Origin: Cheilinus undulatus
Taxonomy: Eukaryota > Chordata > Actinopteri > Labriformes > Labridae
Direction: 5' to 3'
Length of the DNA: 64,000 nucleotides
Assembly (NCBI RefSeq): GCF_018320785.1
Contig: NC_054877.1
Span: forward strand, 33,378,151-33,442,150
Shown here: positions 34,503 to 51,400 of the stretch, in pieces
Position numbering within the stretch: the first letter of the stretch is position 1
Layout of the letters: each line of letters opens with the position of its first letter
Notes under the pieces: generated by a model
Database searches by the model: none
Told to the model about the DNA's origin: nothing
What the model saw: the letters and a program-made list of their open reading frames with translations, nothing else
Made by a program: the position numbers and the translations under genes

Positions 34503-36464
34503 GTGACTTTTTTTCCTTCCTATTTTCTCAGCATTAGGTCAGAAGTGAGGCTGAAGCAGTAAGGGCTTCCTCTGCTGCTCCTGGGATGGATTTTTATCGC
34601 TTTATTTGACAAAATTTAGTGTTTTCTTAAGCAAGAAGAGAACTTAGCGTTTGAACGGTGAAAGTTTATAGAGAGATGTGCTGTGTCTGGTTGTGTTTTT
34701 GACGGAAGTGTGACTTCAGTATGTGTGCGGATTCAATCTCAACACTTGTACTTGAAGTCGACTGAAAACAAACAGCACTGGCGGCTTAAACGTTTATCTA
34801 ATGCAGTACTCCTTGTTAGAACTCATTTAGGAAATGCTGTTTCTATTGATGTCTTTATTATTAATGTTTAAAACACTATTTTGAAAGTTTGGGAAACCAG
34901 TGAGAAGGGCAGTAGTTGCGCAACTATAGATTGGTCGGTCTGCTTCAGTCACATTTTCTTGTTTTCTTCCTTGCGCATTTCTCTTGTCGATAGTCTTTTT
35001 AGTTCACCGAGAGTCTCAAATGCAGAGCTATCTACGTTTTTGCTATCCCCTTTTCCTGCTAAAAAACATAAACGGCATATTTAGTGTACACAGTTATCCC
35101 AACACATGACATTTTAACATCATTTCTGAACTTAGACGGAGTTAAGCTGGCCTACTGGGCGAGCTACAAATAAATAACCACTCCTTAAAAATCACATCCG
35201 ACGAAATTGTATCATCTCGATTTAGTGTAATTGGTTTAGAAGTAAGTGGAGCGATTAGTTTAGCAGGATGGGAGTAAATACTAATGGGTTAAATGAGTTG
35301 AGTTCTACTTATATCGGGGAACAGGAAACCTCTCTGTGTACTGGCAACCTAATCTGAGCAGTCAGGACGGAATGTGCTCAACGTCAAACACGTTTACAAG
35401 CTGCAGGCTGCCAGCAGCGAGCTGTCTGTTACATTATGTACATCTACTATAGACAGCGCCAGCACTCACACAAACACTCTCGATTTAACTTTTTAACATC
35501 ACTGGCTGCGTTTGCATTGATATTTAGTGTTTTTTTGTAAGTTTTACAAACTTTTCAAAATTCTGAAAAAACTTAATCACAACTTATCCATGTGCTAACC
35601 CACTCCCGCAGTTTTGAATTATGACTGAAACTATTTAAATGATGTATTTTATTCTATTAAATAACACTGTGGCAAGTAAAGGCTTTGAGTTGTGAGCTCA
35701 GGAGGTCGAGAAAACATACCTTTTACTTTTCTCTTTGCAATGACGCCTCCTCCTGATGAAACTCTGGCAGGACACTTGTTCCGTTTCAAGCTTGTTTTGA
35801 TCCTGAACCCTGAGGGCAGCTGGCATGTTGCTGCTCATAGTGAGGGTGAAAGTCAGAGGTGGAGAAATGCTGTTTGTTAACCTGTTTAAAGCTCATGTGA
35901 GGGGCTTGTAGCATGGACTGAGATGAAAACTGAAGCCTCTTTAAGACCACCAGCATAGAGACTGATTCCTTAGACTATTATTCTAAAACCTGGAACCAAT
36001 GAAACAGCAAAGCACTTTGCAGAGCTAGCCTTTCCACTGCAAATATTCTTGATAAGTGACCTTTAAAATAAGCATAGGGATTTTTTCCTTAGAGGGGCTT
36101 TATTTGAGTCATTTATGGTTTGTTAAAACTTAAGTGCTTGATTTTGGCTAGATTTTGGTATTTTAAGCTGATTTCTTAAGTGTACCAGAATGCAGAAAAT
36201 CCCACCTAGTCTGCAAATCAAACTAATCTCTACTGCTACAAACCTTTTAACTAGTGAACTTCATTTTTTTCAAATGTGGTCTGCTTATGCTCATCCATGC
36301 ATATTTCATATGTTATTATCTTTCTGTCCTGTATCTTTTTGCCACTGTAGTCATATATAAATTAAATGTTGAATTTATTTAACATTTATTTAACATTTAA
36401 TCAAAATGTTTGATTAATTTTGATTTATTATGATGACAATGTAGAATCTGATTTTCATGATAAA

Positions 36465-36994
36465 TAAGGCTGTCAAAAAGCTGACATTTTTAATCACGAC
36501 TAATCCCAGAATTTCTGTACTTAATCATGATTAATTGCACTATTTTTATTGGAATTTTATCATTCTACTATTTTGCGTTTTATATTGTTTACATGTCATT
36601 TTGGAGTTTTTTTAAACTGTCTTAAACTAAGGGTGATAGACTTCCTCTTTGGATACAGACCCACTTTAAGAGGAAGATTAAAACACAGACGTAACCACAG
36701 AAAAAGGAACTTGCTATGGATTTAAAATGGCATATGTATCATTTAAAAGGCACAGATGACTTCTGGCTTGCCCACTGAGCTGTCTGAGATTTTAAAAGTG
36801 AAATGAGACATTAAGGAGCAGTGGTGGACTTATTTTACATTACTTTGGCTGCAGGGAGATGCTGTCATTGCCTTAAACAAAGTGTGTTGGAAGGTATGAT
36901 AAAACATGAGATTAATTGTGATTAAAGTTACATTGATGCAGTAATTGTGGGCTTTAAATAATCACAATAAAGCAGATTAATCTTGACAGTCCTG
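36465..36994. mobile_element. hAT-like MITE, related to the one at 55.8 kb
   Basis: The left end TAAGGCTGTCAAAAAGCTG and the right end ATCTTGACAGTCCTG are decayed versions of the inverted repeat TAGGGCTGTCAA. The subterminal TTAATCACGACTAATCCCAG and AGATTAATC words are also shared with the element at 55845-56343. There is no coding. Target duplications are no longer clear. Confidence 0.6.
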
Positions 36995-37363
36995 GTAATA
37001 AATGTTATTTTTTTGATGGTATTATAAGGTTAAGGTTAGGGTTACATAAAGCTCTTATGAATTTGTAAGTGTAATTGTTATTCAAAGACCAATACATATT
37101 TTGAAATGTAAACTTAATATTATTCCCAGTAATATATTTACACTTTGTGCTGGCTTCAAATAAAAACGGGTAGTCTTCTAGTGCGCATGTGCTGCATTCA
37201 CCGCCCAGTGAAAGTGCAGATTTGGATCGGTAACATAGATTAGACGTCAGTCCAATATAAAAATAATGTTAATATTGAACCTGATACCAATATTGGATTG
37301 GATCTGGCCCATCTCTATTGATTAATCCTGAGGGGAAAAATGCAATTAAAAAAATGTATGAGG

Positions 37364-37450
37364 GGGCACAGATGACCTAGTGGTTAGGGCGCCCCCCCAT
37401 GTGCCCAGGTTCAAATCAGGCTTTTGGTTCCTCCTCCACATTAGCACCAT
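37364..37450 (+). mobile_element. SINE head fragment
   Basis: An A-box-like GACCTAGTGGTTAGGGCGC and a B box GGTTCAAATC are spaced as in the SINE at 25831. The body is truncated shortly after the head. It lies in bcl6 intron 1, about 250 bp upstream of the first coding exon. Confidence 0.65.
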
Positions 37451-37697
37451 CCTAGATTGACCAGTGAGTGGAAAATCTGCCCTTGGCTTCAAAAGCTAGT
37501 AGCAAATTTAGGTGCCATTCAGAAGCATGTCGTTTCTGATTGTTTTGCAGTCTTTCTCAAACCATCAACATTTGCGATTAATTGCAATTAATTCTTTCCA
37601 AAGCCTATGACTAATGTGATACATTTTTATTTTACTGACAGCGCCATTATAAAACAACTTTTGTTACTATTTCCGCCCTTGCCCAGATTTCGACAGC

Positions 37698-41383
<3,686 letters not shown>

Positions 41384-42410
41384 AGTCCTTCTGTGCATTT
41401 TCCTTTTGCGTCAGCCACCATTTTGTCAAAAGATTTTTATTTTTTACAAACAGAAAACATAAATATTATATGTATGTAGTACATGCCTTTTATGCATTTG
41501 TATATGATGCGCAGACGTTACTTTATGTAAGCTCTTTGGTATTTCAAAGATTGTAGAAGTTAATGCTTTGGCTGTGAATGTCTAACAACAGAGTGCACAT
41601 TGTGAATGCGAACATGAGCAGGTATTTCTCTGTTTGGCCAATCACGCATCAGTATGGCAGCATTGAAGGACAGTCCTCTCTTGCTCGGATTGAGAATCAC
41701 TGTTACACTTTTGCTTCAGCTACTGGTGAGAATTAGCCCAGTAATGTGCTCATTGTTCATGTTTCATTAGTTTATTTTTGTAAATAAGATAATATATATT
41801 TTTCAGATTGCCATCTGCTGGCAGAGTACAGATATATTTACGCAGAGTTTGTTTTTCTTACATGCAGTTGATAACACAAGGGCTTGTTATTTTGCCATGT
41901 CATAGTTTGTGGTACATTTTCATCTGTTTAAAATGCTTTGTAAATATTTTCTTTTTTCAACCGTTTCACTTGTTATATTCTTATTTATGTTCTTTCCTTT
42001 GCTGTATTCTAACACATTTGGTGCTGTAATGATCCATTCACAGGATCATTAAAATTTGATTGTATTTTAAATAACCATATGTATTATAGCACGCTTGTAC
42101 GAACCAGTATATTCACAGTGCCTTACACATTTAAACTTCTCTATTTGCTATCTTCCCCATCATGTTAAATGTCACAGTCATCGTGATGTATTTCTCATTT
42201 GGTACATTGCCCTTTTGTCATGTGCAGTCACATCAGGTACTGTTATCTTGTAGCTGATTGTTTTGTGTAGCTCTTAAAATGCAGATGCACCAGGCCCCAA
42301 GCTAAAAAATGCTCAGGAAAATATGTCAGCAAATGTCTTTGTAACTGCAGAGAATGATATATGAAATATATAAATTACATGAAAATAAAATATACATTAT
42401 GGAGCAGTTG
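41384..42410 (+). other. bcl6: bcl6 3' untranslated region
   Basis: AT-rich sequence directly after the stop codon. The first clear polyadenylation signal AATAAA is at 42384-42389, so the transcript probably ends near 42.41 kb. ATTTA-type words are present, but I make no claim about mRNA stability. Confidence 0.6.
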
Positions 42411-42414
42411 TTTT

Positions 42415-45100
42415 ATGTTTTTTTTTGTGTGAAATCATTTATACAAAGACTTAATTATATTGGAGAGACTTTCATATCCTCTAGAGATCTTGCATGTCTG
42501 AATTAGGACTTTATCTTTTGGCTTTCTTACACCACTGTAATCAGCCCTACTGATCTACTTCTAGTAATTTTAGTAAACGTTTTCTATTCATTCTACCAAA
42601 CTTAAACTTGCTGACCTTATTGTTGATACTTTTTCTTCATTCTGTGCTCATAAAAGCAAATTTCACTGATCAATGTACATTCAAGATCACAGCACACTTT
42701 ACTTAAAAAGAAAGTCCAGAGCGGGGACAAAACCTCAGATTGTATGAATGAAAGTTTTTTTTTATACTAATTAATTTTTTTTGCTCCATATAGCATCTAA
42801 AAGAGACTTCTGATGTCAATAGAAACTTCTTTAAAACAGTCAAACATGAAGTTTTTTGTGAGAACTTCTGATTTCTTGGTGAAGCTTTTGGGGAACTTGA
42901 TTGGGAACTTTTGGGGAGTTTTCAGAGAAATTTGGGGGAGTTTTAATTAAAATGACTGGGATTTTACTGAAAGGTTCATTGAAAAGTTTAGGAATATTTG
43001 GGGGAAAACATTATCACTATTACATTGGAAATTTTTGCTCATGCTTTGCCCTAAAAATTCTTTGTGTTGCAGACAGTAGATGGTAAAGAAATTTATTGTT
43101 AAAAAAGTTTGTTTTGAAGAGCAATCTACAGTTATTACAAGAAACTCACATTTGTGAAAACTCCTTACAAATATACAGAAAGGAAGTTTTACTGTGTCAT
43201 AAACCCCGTCCTGGATATCAATAAGCCACAGATGATTTAAAGTAAATTGTAACACTCAGGGTGACCAAAAATGGCAGCATACAAAAAAAAAAGATAAAAA
43301 TGATATACATTTATTTTTTTTCAACTTTTGTTTATTCAATTTTCAATATCATAATCCAAATAAATAAATAAATTTTAAGAAACATTACCCTTTAAATTAC
43401 AGTTTAAGTGCAAACACTGATGTTTGCAATGAAAAAAAGAAATATTTCTTATATACTACATGCAGATTGAATTTCCTTGATGGGGATTATTGAAGTCTTG
43501 ATTATGTTAATAGTGAGCAACAACTCTATTTTTCATGCATTTTTTTTTTAATCTTAAGATTCTGACTGATGTTACACTAAGGATGAAAGTGGTCAAATAG
43601 GATGCCAAACATAAATAGCAATATAAATAGAACACATAAAAAAAATCCCCCTTTTAAGGCCTTGATTTTTTTAAATCAAGATCAGACCTAATCATAAGTA
43701 TTAAACATTTATCAATTATTAGGAATTTAACCCCTTTGGTGCAAATTTAAGTGCATAAAAAATCTAATTTTTTACCATGTAAAAAAAAGACAAAAAGGAA
43801 ATAGTTCTTTATACTACGTGCAAATTGGATATCCTTGATGGGAATTATCAAAGCCTTCATTATAATAAGATTTTTAAGATTTTAATGAATCAGTACAGTA
43901 GTAACCCCTAGGAAACCAGGAAAAAAACATTGCAATTCCCTTTGTGCAAAAAAGGAAATTGGCTGACATTTGATGAAAAACAGGGAAAACTGAAAATTAA
44001 AAGCAATAACTTTAGAATGAAAGCTTTATATCATAAAATTCGCGGTTTTTCTGTGATAGCTAAAGAGTAAAAATCGTGGTTTTAATGGGTTTCAGTTGAG
44101 TATATTTGGTCGCAAACACACTGAGTGTACACAAAAAACTGTGCAGAGCTTATAATAGATTTGTTACAGGTTCTGATATCAAAATTTAAAATTCTATGGC
44201 AAAATAATTTAAAAAAGAAAACAAAAAAGATGACAAAAAAGCAGCAAAATGGCTTCAACACCCTTATCAGGCACTACTTATTCCAAACATGTGGAAGAAA
44301 ATAAAGTTGTACCGCAACCAAAAGTCAGGTCTCAGCACACACTAAAAGTTTGCTGCTACAATAAGCATAAACTGACTGGAACTTTTCTCTGGCTCCCCCT
44401 GGTGTATACTCTGGTGAATAACTACACATGAAAAAGAATTGACTGAAGCAGGAAGTAAAGGTGAGCATTCATTTGGTGACAAACGGTTTTTGTGAGCTAA
44501 TTTACGTCCACCTTTAGTTTTAAAGGGATAAATATGTTTATTATTTTATAATTAACATTGTAACCATTAATAAGAAAATACATGCAACTGTAAAAAAAGG
44601 GGGAAAAGATGATAAATTATCACAAAGGAATAAAACAAAACTTACAATAACTCACATTTAAGTCATTTAATTGAAATCTTAGTAACGTTTATCAAACACG
44701 TTGCTTCGTGTGATTTCTCTCAGAGGCGTCGACTAATCAAGAAGCTAGCTAGCTAACTGTTGTATATTAACATTAAACTGGACGTTGCCTGTGAAGTAAA
44801 TGCACAATGAACCTAAAACACTGAAAAAACATGGTTTTATGGGGCATTAAGATAACGTAATAAGTAGTAATACATTACAATAATAGGCGTCTCAATGCTG
44901 ACCAATAATTGTTTATTCAGCATTGGAACATAATGTTCCTATGCTGACAGGCTGACTTATTGATAAATAAATTGTTTTCTACCCAGGAGCCAAATAATGC
45001 ACAATGAAACTAGGAACTGTGATATACCGCCATACACCTTGCTCCCTCTCTTGGAGGATTTTATTGAAAAATAATAAAAAGATAATTAAAACCTTAGGGG
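42415..45100. other. Intergenic, with a diverged direct duplication
   Basis: The segment around 43440-43560 (ATACTACATGCAGATTGAAT, TCCTTGATGGGGATTATTGA) recurs in diverged form around 43810-43880 (ATACTACGTGCAAATTGGAT, TCCTTGATGGGAATTATCAA). That is a direct repeat with an offset near 365 bp. No gene is supported. Confidence 0.45.
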
Positions 45101-45102
45101 GG

Positions 45103-45104
<2 letters not shown>

Positions 45105-45166
<62 letters not shown>
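45105..45166. repeat. (AT)n microsatellite
   Basis: About 31 uninterrupted AT dinucleotides abut the left end of the Tc1-like element at 45167. The long YIYI open frames on both strands are artefacts of this tract. Confidence 0.95.
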
Positions 45167-45169
<3 letters not shown>

Positions 45170-45980
45170 GCTCTGGAAAAAAATAAGAGACCACTGGAGT
45201 TTGGTCTGGCCATGACAGGGTCTTGATCTGGCTGTCCTTCATTCACGCCTTGATTGACTTTGCTGTGTGGTGTGGAACATTGTCCTGCTGGAACAACCAG
45301 TCCTCAGAGTTGGGGAACATTGTCAGAGCAGAAGGAAGCACGTTTTCTTCCAGGATAACCTTGTACATGACTTGATTTATGCGCCCTTCACAAAGACAAA
45401 TCTGCCCAATTCCAGCCTTGCTGAAGCATCCCCAGATCATCACCGACCCTCCACCAAATTTCTCCAGGTCTCCATGTAACCATAAGACAACCAGGTGTTG
45501 GGCAAAGCTAAAAATTGGACTCATCAGAGAAGATGACCTTACTCTAGAACTCTGTGGTCCAGTCCTTATGCTCTTCTGCAAACATCAGTCTGGCTCTTCT
45601 TTGCTTTACATTGATGAAGGGCTTTTTTCTAGCTGTACACAGCCTGAGCCCTGTCCCTAGGAGTCTGTTCCAAACCGTTCTCGCGGTGCACTTCACCCCA
45701 GTCCCCATTCTTTATGTAGGTCACTTGATGTCATCCTACAGTTGCTGAGTGACATTCGAATGAGCTGACAGTCATCCTGGTTACTAGAGAGTAGTTTTCG
45801 CCCTCTGCCAGTCTATAGCTTTGTTGTCTCCAGGGTCTGCTGCCTGACCTTGTTCTCATGAACCATCTTAACTGCAGAAATTTTAAGGATGGAAGCAACC
45901 TGACCCTCACTGTATCCCTCTGCAAGTAAAGCCAGAATTGAACCATCTTTCCCTCACTCTCCACGCTTTAATTACTTTGT
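45167..45980 (-). pseudogene. Tc1-like element, minus strand, truncated
   Basis: It begins with TTTAGCTCTGGAAAAAAATA and GAGACCACT, the inverted-repeat end of a common fish Tc1 family. On the minus strand the frame 45243-45581 encodes the catalytic part of the transposase: KFGGGSVMIWGCFSKAG, NSEDWLFQQDNVPHHTAKS. Further upstream fragments carry stops, and the opposite inverted repeat is not visible, so the copy is 5' truncated and non-functional. Confidence 0.8.
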
Positions 45981-45984
45981 TGTA

Positions 45985-48000
45985 AATCATCATCAGAAGT
46001 TTGGTCATTGTAGACCTTGTGGACAAGAGGTCCAGTAAATTATGCAGGAAAGAATCATACAGAGCATAAAAGCATTTGCAGCATGAAATGGTAAATAAGC
46101 CTTAAAGTGCGCAAGTTTAATTGAGCAGTCCTTCTTACCATTTTCACAAGCTTGCCAATGTGAAATCTGAAAATCTTCTAGAGTCCGCCAAAAAACCCTT
46201 GTACAACCATAACACAAGACTTAAATATTGACCTTTCATTCATCATACTTTTGTTTCAAAAACAGAGAATTTCAATACAAACACAAGCTTTAATTTTAAG
46301 AAGGGGGGCTCCAAGGAGAACAGTTGGGAACCACTGTGACAGATGACTAAGACACTTTATCTCACAAACCTGTTCAATAGACTACCCAGTAGTTTCAATT
46401 TGGGAACCTATTGTATTTTAAGCATAACTTGTGTTTGTATGGTAAGCTGTTTTGTGTTGTATTGTTTTTCTATTGTAATAAGTTGCTCAGAGCTGTGTTG
46501 TTTTCTGTACTTTTGCACAAGGAAGGGTTCCCCTTCCTTGTGCAAAAGTATAGATATAGTATATCTAATGGAATCCCCATGGTTTATGCTACAAAAATTG
46601 AAAAAGTTTCATGCACTGATCACTAAGTCCACTTATTGAACTGCTCAGTGCAAATCAGCCAATCACATGGCAGCAACTAATAGTGTTGTAGTACTTGAAA
46701 ACAGTCTTGGTCTTGTCTCGGGCTTGCCGGACTCAGTATTTCCATCAAGACCGGTCGAGACCAGCACTGATTGCTATTCTTCAACTTCAATTAATAATTC
46801 AATTAATGTGATAATAAAGAGAAGCATTTGCTAAAACAACAAATAGCTCCACCTGCAAAGACTCAGGCAAAGACTCGTCCATCTTATTTATAGTCAAAAA
46901 TACCTCTGAACACTTACTTTAGGCCTCGTTTACCTGACAAATCTAGATAGACATCTCATTTTCAGATATTTAAAATATTTCTGGACTTGTCTGTGGCTCT
47001 TAAATACATACAAGAAGTTAGTTGAACAAATTTGTTAAGATTAGAGATTTTTGCATGTTGTGCTTTGAAAGAGTTGCAGACACCTTGTTTTTATCTGTCA
47101 AAATTTCTTAAAAAGAAAACTAAAATTAAAGAGAGAATGCTCTTTAGCTGTTCAACCTTGTCATGGTTTTTTAAAATTGATTTTTATGGTCTTGGTCTTT
47201 GGCAAGTCTTGATCTCGGATAGTGTGGTCTTGAAGACAACACTAGCAACTATATATTTAGGCATGTAGACGTGAACAGGGAGATGTCCTGAAGTTGAAAC
47301 AGGGCATCTGGGTGAGGTACAAAAATGGTTTAAGTGGCTTCAAACATGCCATGGTTGTTGGCAGTCTGGTAGGATTTCATGTTGTTAACACTAAATTCTT
47401 ACCCTGAGTGTCGAAGCAGACTTGAACCAAGAACCAAGCAACGATTTTAAGGCTTTTGTTCTCTATTTTTCCTGCTAAGTTTCCTGTTCTATCCTGACAG
47501 GAGTGACACCTGGTGTAGTCTTCCGATGTTTTCTTTTCCCACCATTCTCTGTAAACCCTGGAAATGGCTGTGTGTCAAAAACCAGATTACTTCTTAAATC
47601 ACCTTTCTTCCCCATTCCAATGCTCGGTTTATCAGACTGTCTTGACCATGTCTACTTGCCTTTGTAGCTGCCATGTAATTTGATATTTTTGTTAATGAGC
47701 AGTTGAACAGATGTACCTAATAGTGACTGGCAAGCATACATATAATGAAGACTCTTCAAGAATTAATAAAGCACAAGAGAAAAGTCAGTCTTTAATTTTT
47801 CTGTTTTATCCTTCCTCCTTCAGGCAGATACAGTACAACAGATTCAACAAATCTCTTATCTTCATGTTTGTTCTAAAGTAGTTCAACAATTTGAAGCTGT
47901 GAAGCACATACAGGTGTTCAAGAGTCAATTACGCAGGCATAGACCTGATGACTACATGTCACAAAAGTACCTCGTCCCGCTTCAGCAGATCCTTCCATAA
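45985..48000. other. Intergenic between bcl6 and cmpk1
   Basis: Apart from the hairpin, no gene or clear repeat is supported. The text at 46685-47260, where TCTTGGTCTTGTCTCG, GGTCTTGGTC and TCTTGATCTCGG recur, looks like a decayed transposable element. Confidence 0.4.
46508..46550. repeat. Perfect 20-bp inverted repeat with a 3-nt loop
   Basis: TACTTTTGCACAAGGAAGGG (46508-46527) is followed after TTC by its exact reverse complement (46531-46550). The perfect stem and minimal loop would form a strong hairpin in RNA or a cruciform in DNA. It lies in the bcl6-cmpk1 intergenic region. Confidence 0.9.
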
Positions 48001-48494
48001 AAGAACAGACAAATGTTTTCTTTATTTCATTTTAAAGGTAATTTCTGATCCATAAAGTCTTAAACTGATCCAAGTCTGTCATTATCAGGTCGAATAGCCT
48101 AATTATTTGGTCTGAAGCATTCTGCTTCTGTTGACATGATCCTCGAAGACATGAGTGAAATATTCTTTTAAGAAGTGCCTTTGATTGGAAAAAAAGAGTT
48201 GCTCTAAGCTGATGATCCACTTTGTTCCTATGTGAAGGCCTCAGACTATGGTGAAAGATGGTGATCTTATGATCACGTGTAGCTGCTAGGTATCTCTACC
48301 TCTCATTCATACTGACACATTTCGAACACTCACTAACACACAGTAGCATTTACAACATAGATGAAAAAATAAACAAAAAAGTAATCAAAGTAAAAAGTCA
48401 TATGAATGGACATATAAACTTATTTTAGAGTACTTGCAGTTGATAAAATTAAAAACTAAAAAGGTCAATGAATGTTTATGGCAGTTGGAGAACC
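48000..48494 (-). other. cmpk1: Probable cmpk1 3' untranslated region
   Basis: Runs downstream of the cmpk1 stop. The nearest minus-strand AATAAA is the complement of TTTATT at 48021-48026, so a 3' end near 48.0 kb is plausible. No experimental end can be inferred. Confidence 0.4.
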
Positions 48495-51400
48495 TCAACC
48501 CTCTTTGTCCAGGATGGATTTCACATCAGTAAACACCTAAAAGGTAGAATATAGAAGAGTTTTATTAGGATTTCATCGGTTTACAACAGTCGAAAACTTG
48601 GCAATACAAATACAAAATATAGCATCAAACTTAAGATGCCTCTTAATATATAAAAAGGCAATTGAATCATTAGGGACAAGTATTTGCCCCCTTTCTGATT
48701 CCTGATTTTTTTTGCATATTTATCACACTTAAATGTTTTAGATCATCAAACCAATTTTAATACATCACAAAGACAACCCAAGTAAATACAAAATGCAGTT
48801 TCTAAATGATGATTTTATTTATTAAAGGGGGCTCAAAGGTAACACCCACACACTGTCCAACTTGCAAAAAAGGTTGTACTTATTTACAACGCTTCAGTAC
48901 TAGACCTTCATCAGGCATCAGGTTTGCCTAATGAAGGTCTAGTACCGAAGCATTGTAAATAAATACATCCTTTTTTGCAAGTTGGATAGTGTGCAGGTTT
49001 TACCTCTGAACTGTTTGCTGGATACCCTGCTCTCCGACGCACCTGTCCCGAGAAATAGATGTGCGAAGTAACCTTTTGATTTATTAAAGGGGGAAAAATG
49101 CAATAACTGAAATCAAGTGTTTGCGATAAGTGGGGATGAGTCTTTCACATCTCTATGGAGGAATTTTGGCCCACTCTGCTTCACAGAATTGTTTAAACTC
49201 AGTCATATTGGAGGCTTTTTCAGAATGAACAGCCCGTTTGAGGTCACACCACAGCATCTCAGTTGGATTTAAGTACAGGCTTTGACTTAGCCAATCCAAA
49301 CCTTAATTTTTTTTTTTTGTAGACATTCAGAGGTGGACTTGTTGGTATGTTTTGGGTTGTTGTCCTGCTGCAAAACCCAAGAGCGCTTGAGCATAAGGGC
49401 ATGAACTGATGCCGGGACGTTCGCCTTCAGTATTTTCTGGTAGACAGCAGAATTCATTGATCCATCAATCACAGCAAGTGGTCCAGGTCCTGAAGCAGCA
49501 AAGCAGCCCCAGACCATCACACTACCATCACCATATTTGACTGTTGGCATAATGTTGTTTTTATCAAATGCTGTGTTATTTTTATGTCAGATGTAACAGG
49601 CCGCACACCTTCCAGAAAGTTCAACTTTTGCCTCATCAGTCCACAGAATATTTCTCCAAAAGTCTTGGGGATCATCAAGATATTTTTTGGCAAATGTGAG
49701 ATGAGCCTTTGTGTTCTTTTTTTTTTCTTTTTTTGTCAGCAGTGGTTTTGGCCTTGGAACTCTCCCATGGATGCCATTTTTGCCCAGTGTCTTTCTTATG
49801 GTTCAGCCATGAACTCTGACCTTAGCTGAGGCCAGTAAGGCCTACAGTTCTTTGGATGTTGTTCTGGGTTCTTTTGTGACCTCCTGGATGAGTCGTCAGT
49901 GCACTCTTTAAGTAATTTTAGTTGGCTGACCGCTCCTGGGACGCTTCACCTCTGTTCACAGTTTTTGGCATTTGTGGATAATGGCTCTGACAGTGGTTTG
50001 CTGGAGTCCCAAAGCCTTGGAAATGGCTTTGTAACCTTTTCCAGACTGTTATAGGTCTGGTCGAGCGGTCCAGTTCAGTTTGGTACGGCACGGTACGCTT
50101 TTTTCACTTTTCCACAGAGCAAAAGTTGGAAAGGGTCCCAAAAAAAAAAAAAAGACAGGTAGGGTCCCACTTTTTGGCACCCTTTTATAGGGGTACCAAT
50201 CTTACCCATCCCTCCCAAAAAGGTGGAGCCACACACACAACAAAAGGGGTTTGCACTGGTCACGTCAGCGCATGACAAGACCGCTCAGCACTGGGCTGCA
50301 AAATACACAAGTGTCTGTGAGGAGCAGCGAAAACAGGAGAAAAACAGACTAATATCTGCTTAAATCGGGGATATTTGGACTCAAAAGAGATCCACACTGT
50401 CTCCTAGTTAGTGGATACTGATATTTGGCCAGAAATCAAATTTCCTGATGTTTATCTGGACCTGATTTTAAGTACACAAAGCAGAGCCTGAAGGCACAAA
50501 TAACCTTGGTCTATCGCTTGATGTGAAACTAAATTAATGCTGAAGTTTTGTGAATACGAAGCTTTAGCTCAGTTGATACTCTGTACTGTAACTAGTTATT
50601 CATCTACTTCTTACTTTAGTTAAGTTGTGAAAACATACCTCTGTGGCTGCTAAACATTTTTTTGTAAAACTCTGGGCTGCAAACTATTTTAAAATGAGAT
50701 CAGCACACCCAGGATTTCTGAGTTAATCTAGTTTGATTTTAACACCAGTTAAACTTTTACTTTATTTTTTTAATGTGTTGAATTCTCATGGTACAGCTCT
50801 AAGATTTTATATTATGTTGTATAAGCTGTTATAGACTCTTTATATTTGCATATTAACGTACCGACACGATTCAGAACATTTCTGTCCACGTATTTCATCA
50901 GCTGAGGATCTTTATTAACTGTGGTTAACAAAATTAAGATGTTGTTTTTTTAAGAAGCACTTTGAGTTGAAATAAAGCTGTTTACCGCTTATTCCCTACT
51001 GATTTCTTTCACTCATCCCTTCTACAACTCTGCAGCTGGACCAGCAGACTCGCGCTGCATGTGACTTCACATTCATGCCTTTACATACCAACCACCAAAT
51101 GTCTGTGGAAATGCAGACTATTTTGGTGTTTAGTGTACCAAACCATACCTTTTACAGTGGAAACACGGCTATATGTCTCTGTGAGATATTAAAATTGGAT
51201 TGATGACCTGAAACATTTAAGTTTGATAAATATGCAAAAAAAAATCAGGAATCAGAAAGGGGGCAAATACTTTTTCATGGCACTGTACTTGTCACTTCAT
51301 TATTGACATTCACTCACCTCTTCCATGGAGCGAGACGCGTCTACAGTGCGCACCTTGCCAATTCTGTCGTACAGTTCAATGATTGGTCGCGTGGACTGCA

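Larger units (their letters stand above)
34503..37686 (+). other. bcl6: bcl6 first intron
   Basis: Non-coding sequence between the proposed exon 1 donor (34503) and the acceptor of the first coding exon (CCCTTGCCCAG, ending 37686). A further short non-coding exon could be present but I cannot identify one. Open frames such as 34881-35084 and 35692-35880 have no domain. The intron holds a hAT-like element (about 36465-36994) and a SINE fragment (37364-37450). Confidence 0.55.
48668..51286 (-). mobile_element. Tc1-like element in the last cmpk1 intron, carrying two insertions
   Basis: The ends AAGTATTTGCCCCCTTTCTG (about 48678) and, in complement, the same sequence at 51252-51272 with CAGTGCCATG form terminal inverted repeats about 90 bp long. 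The minus-strand frame 49287-49550 is the transposase core ([35 protein letters not shown]). The rest is broken. Two younger insertions (48832-49078 and about 50050-51171) expand it to 2.6 kb. It lies wholly in the intron between the last two cmpk1 exons. Confidence 0.8.

Noticed and set aside
45004-45242. Open frames on both strands with long YIYIYI stretches
   Set aside because: Product of the (AT)n microsatellite at 45105-45166.
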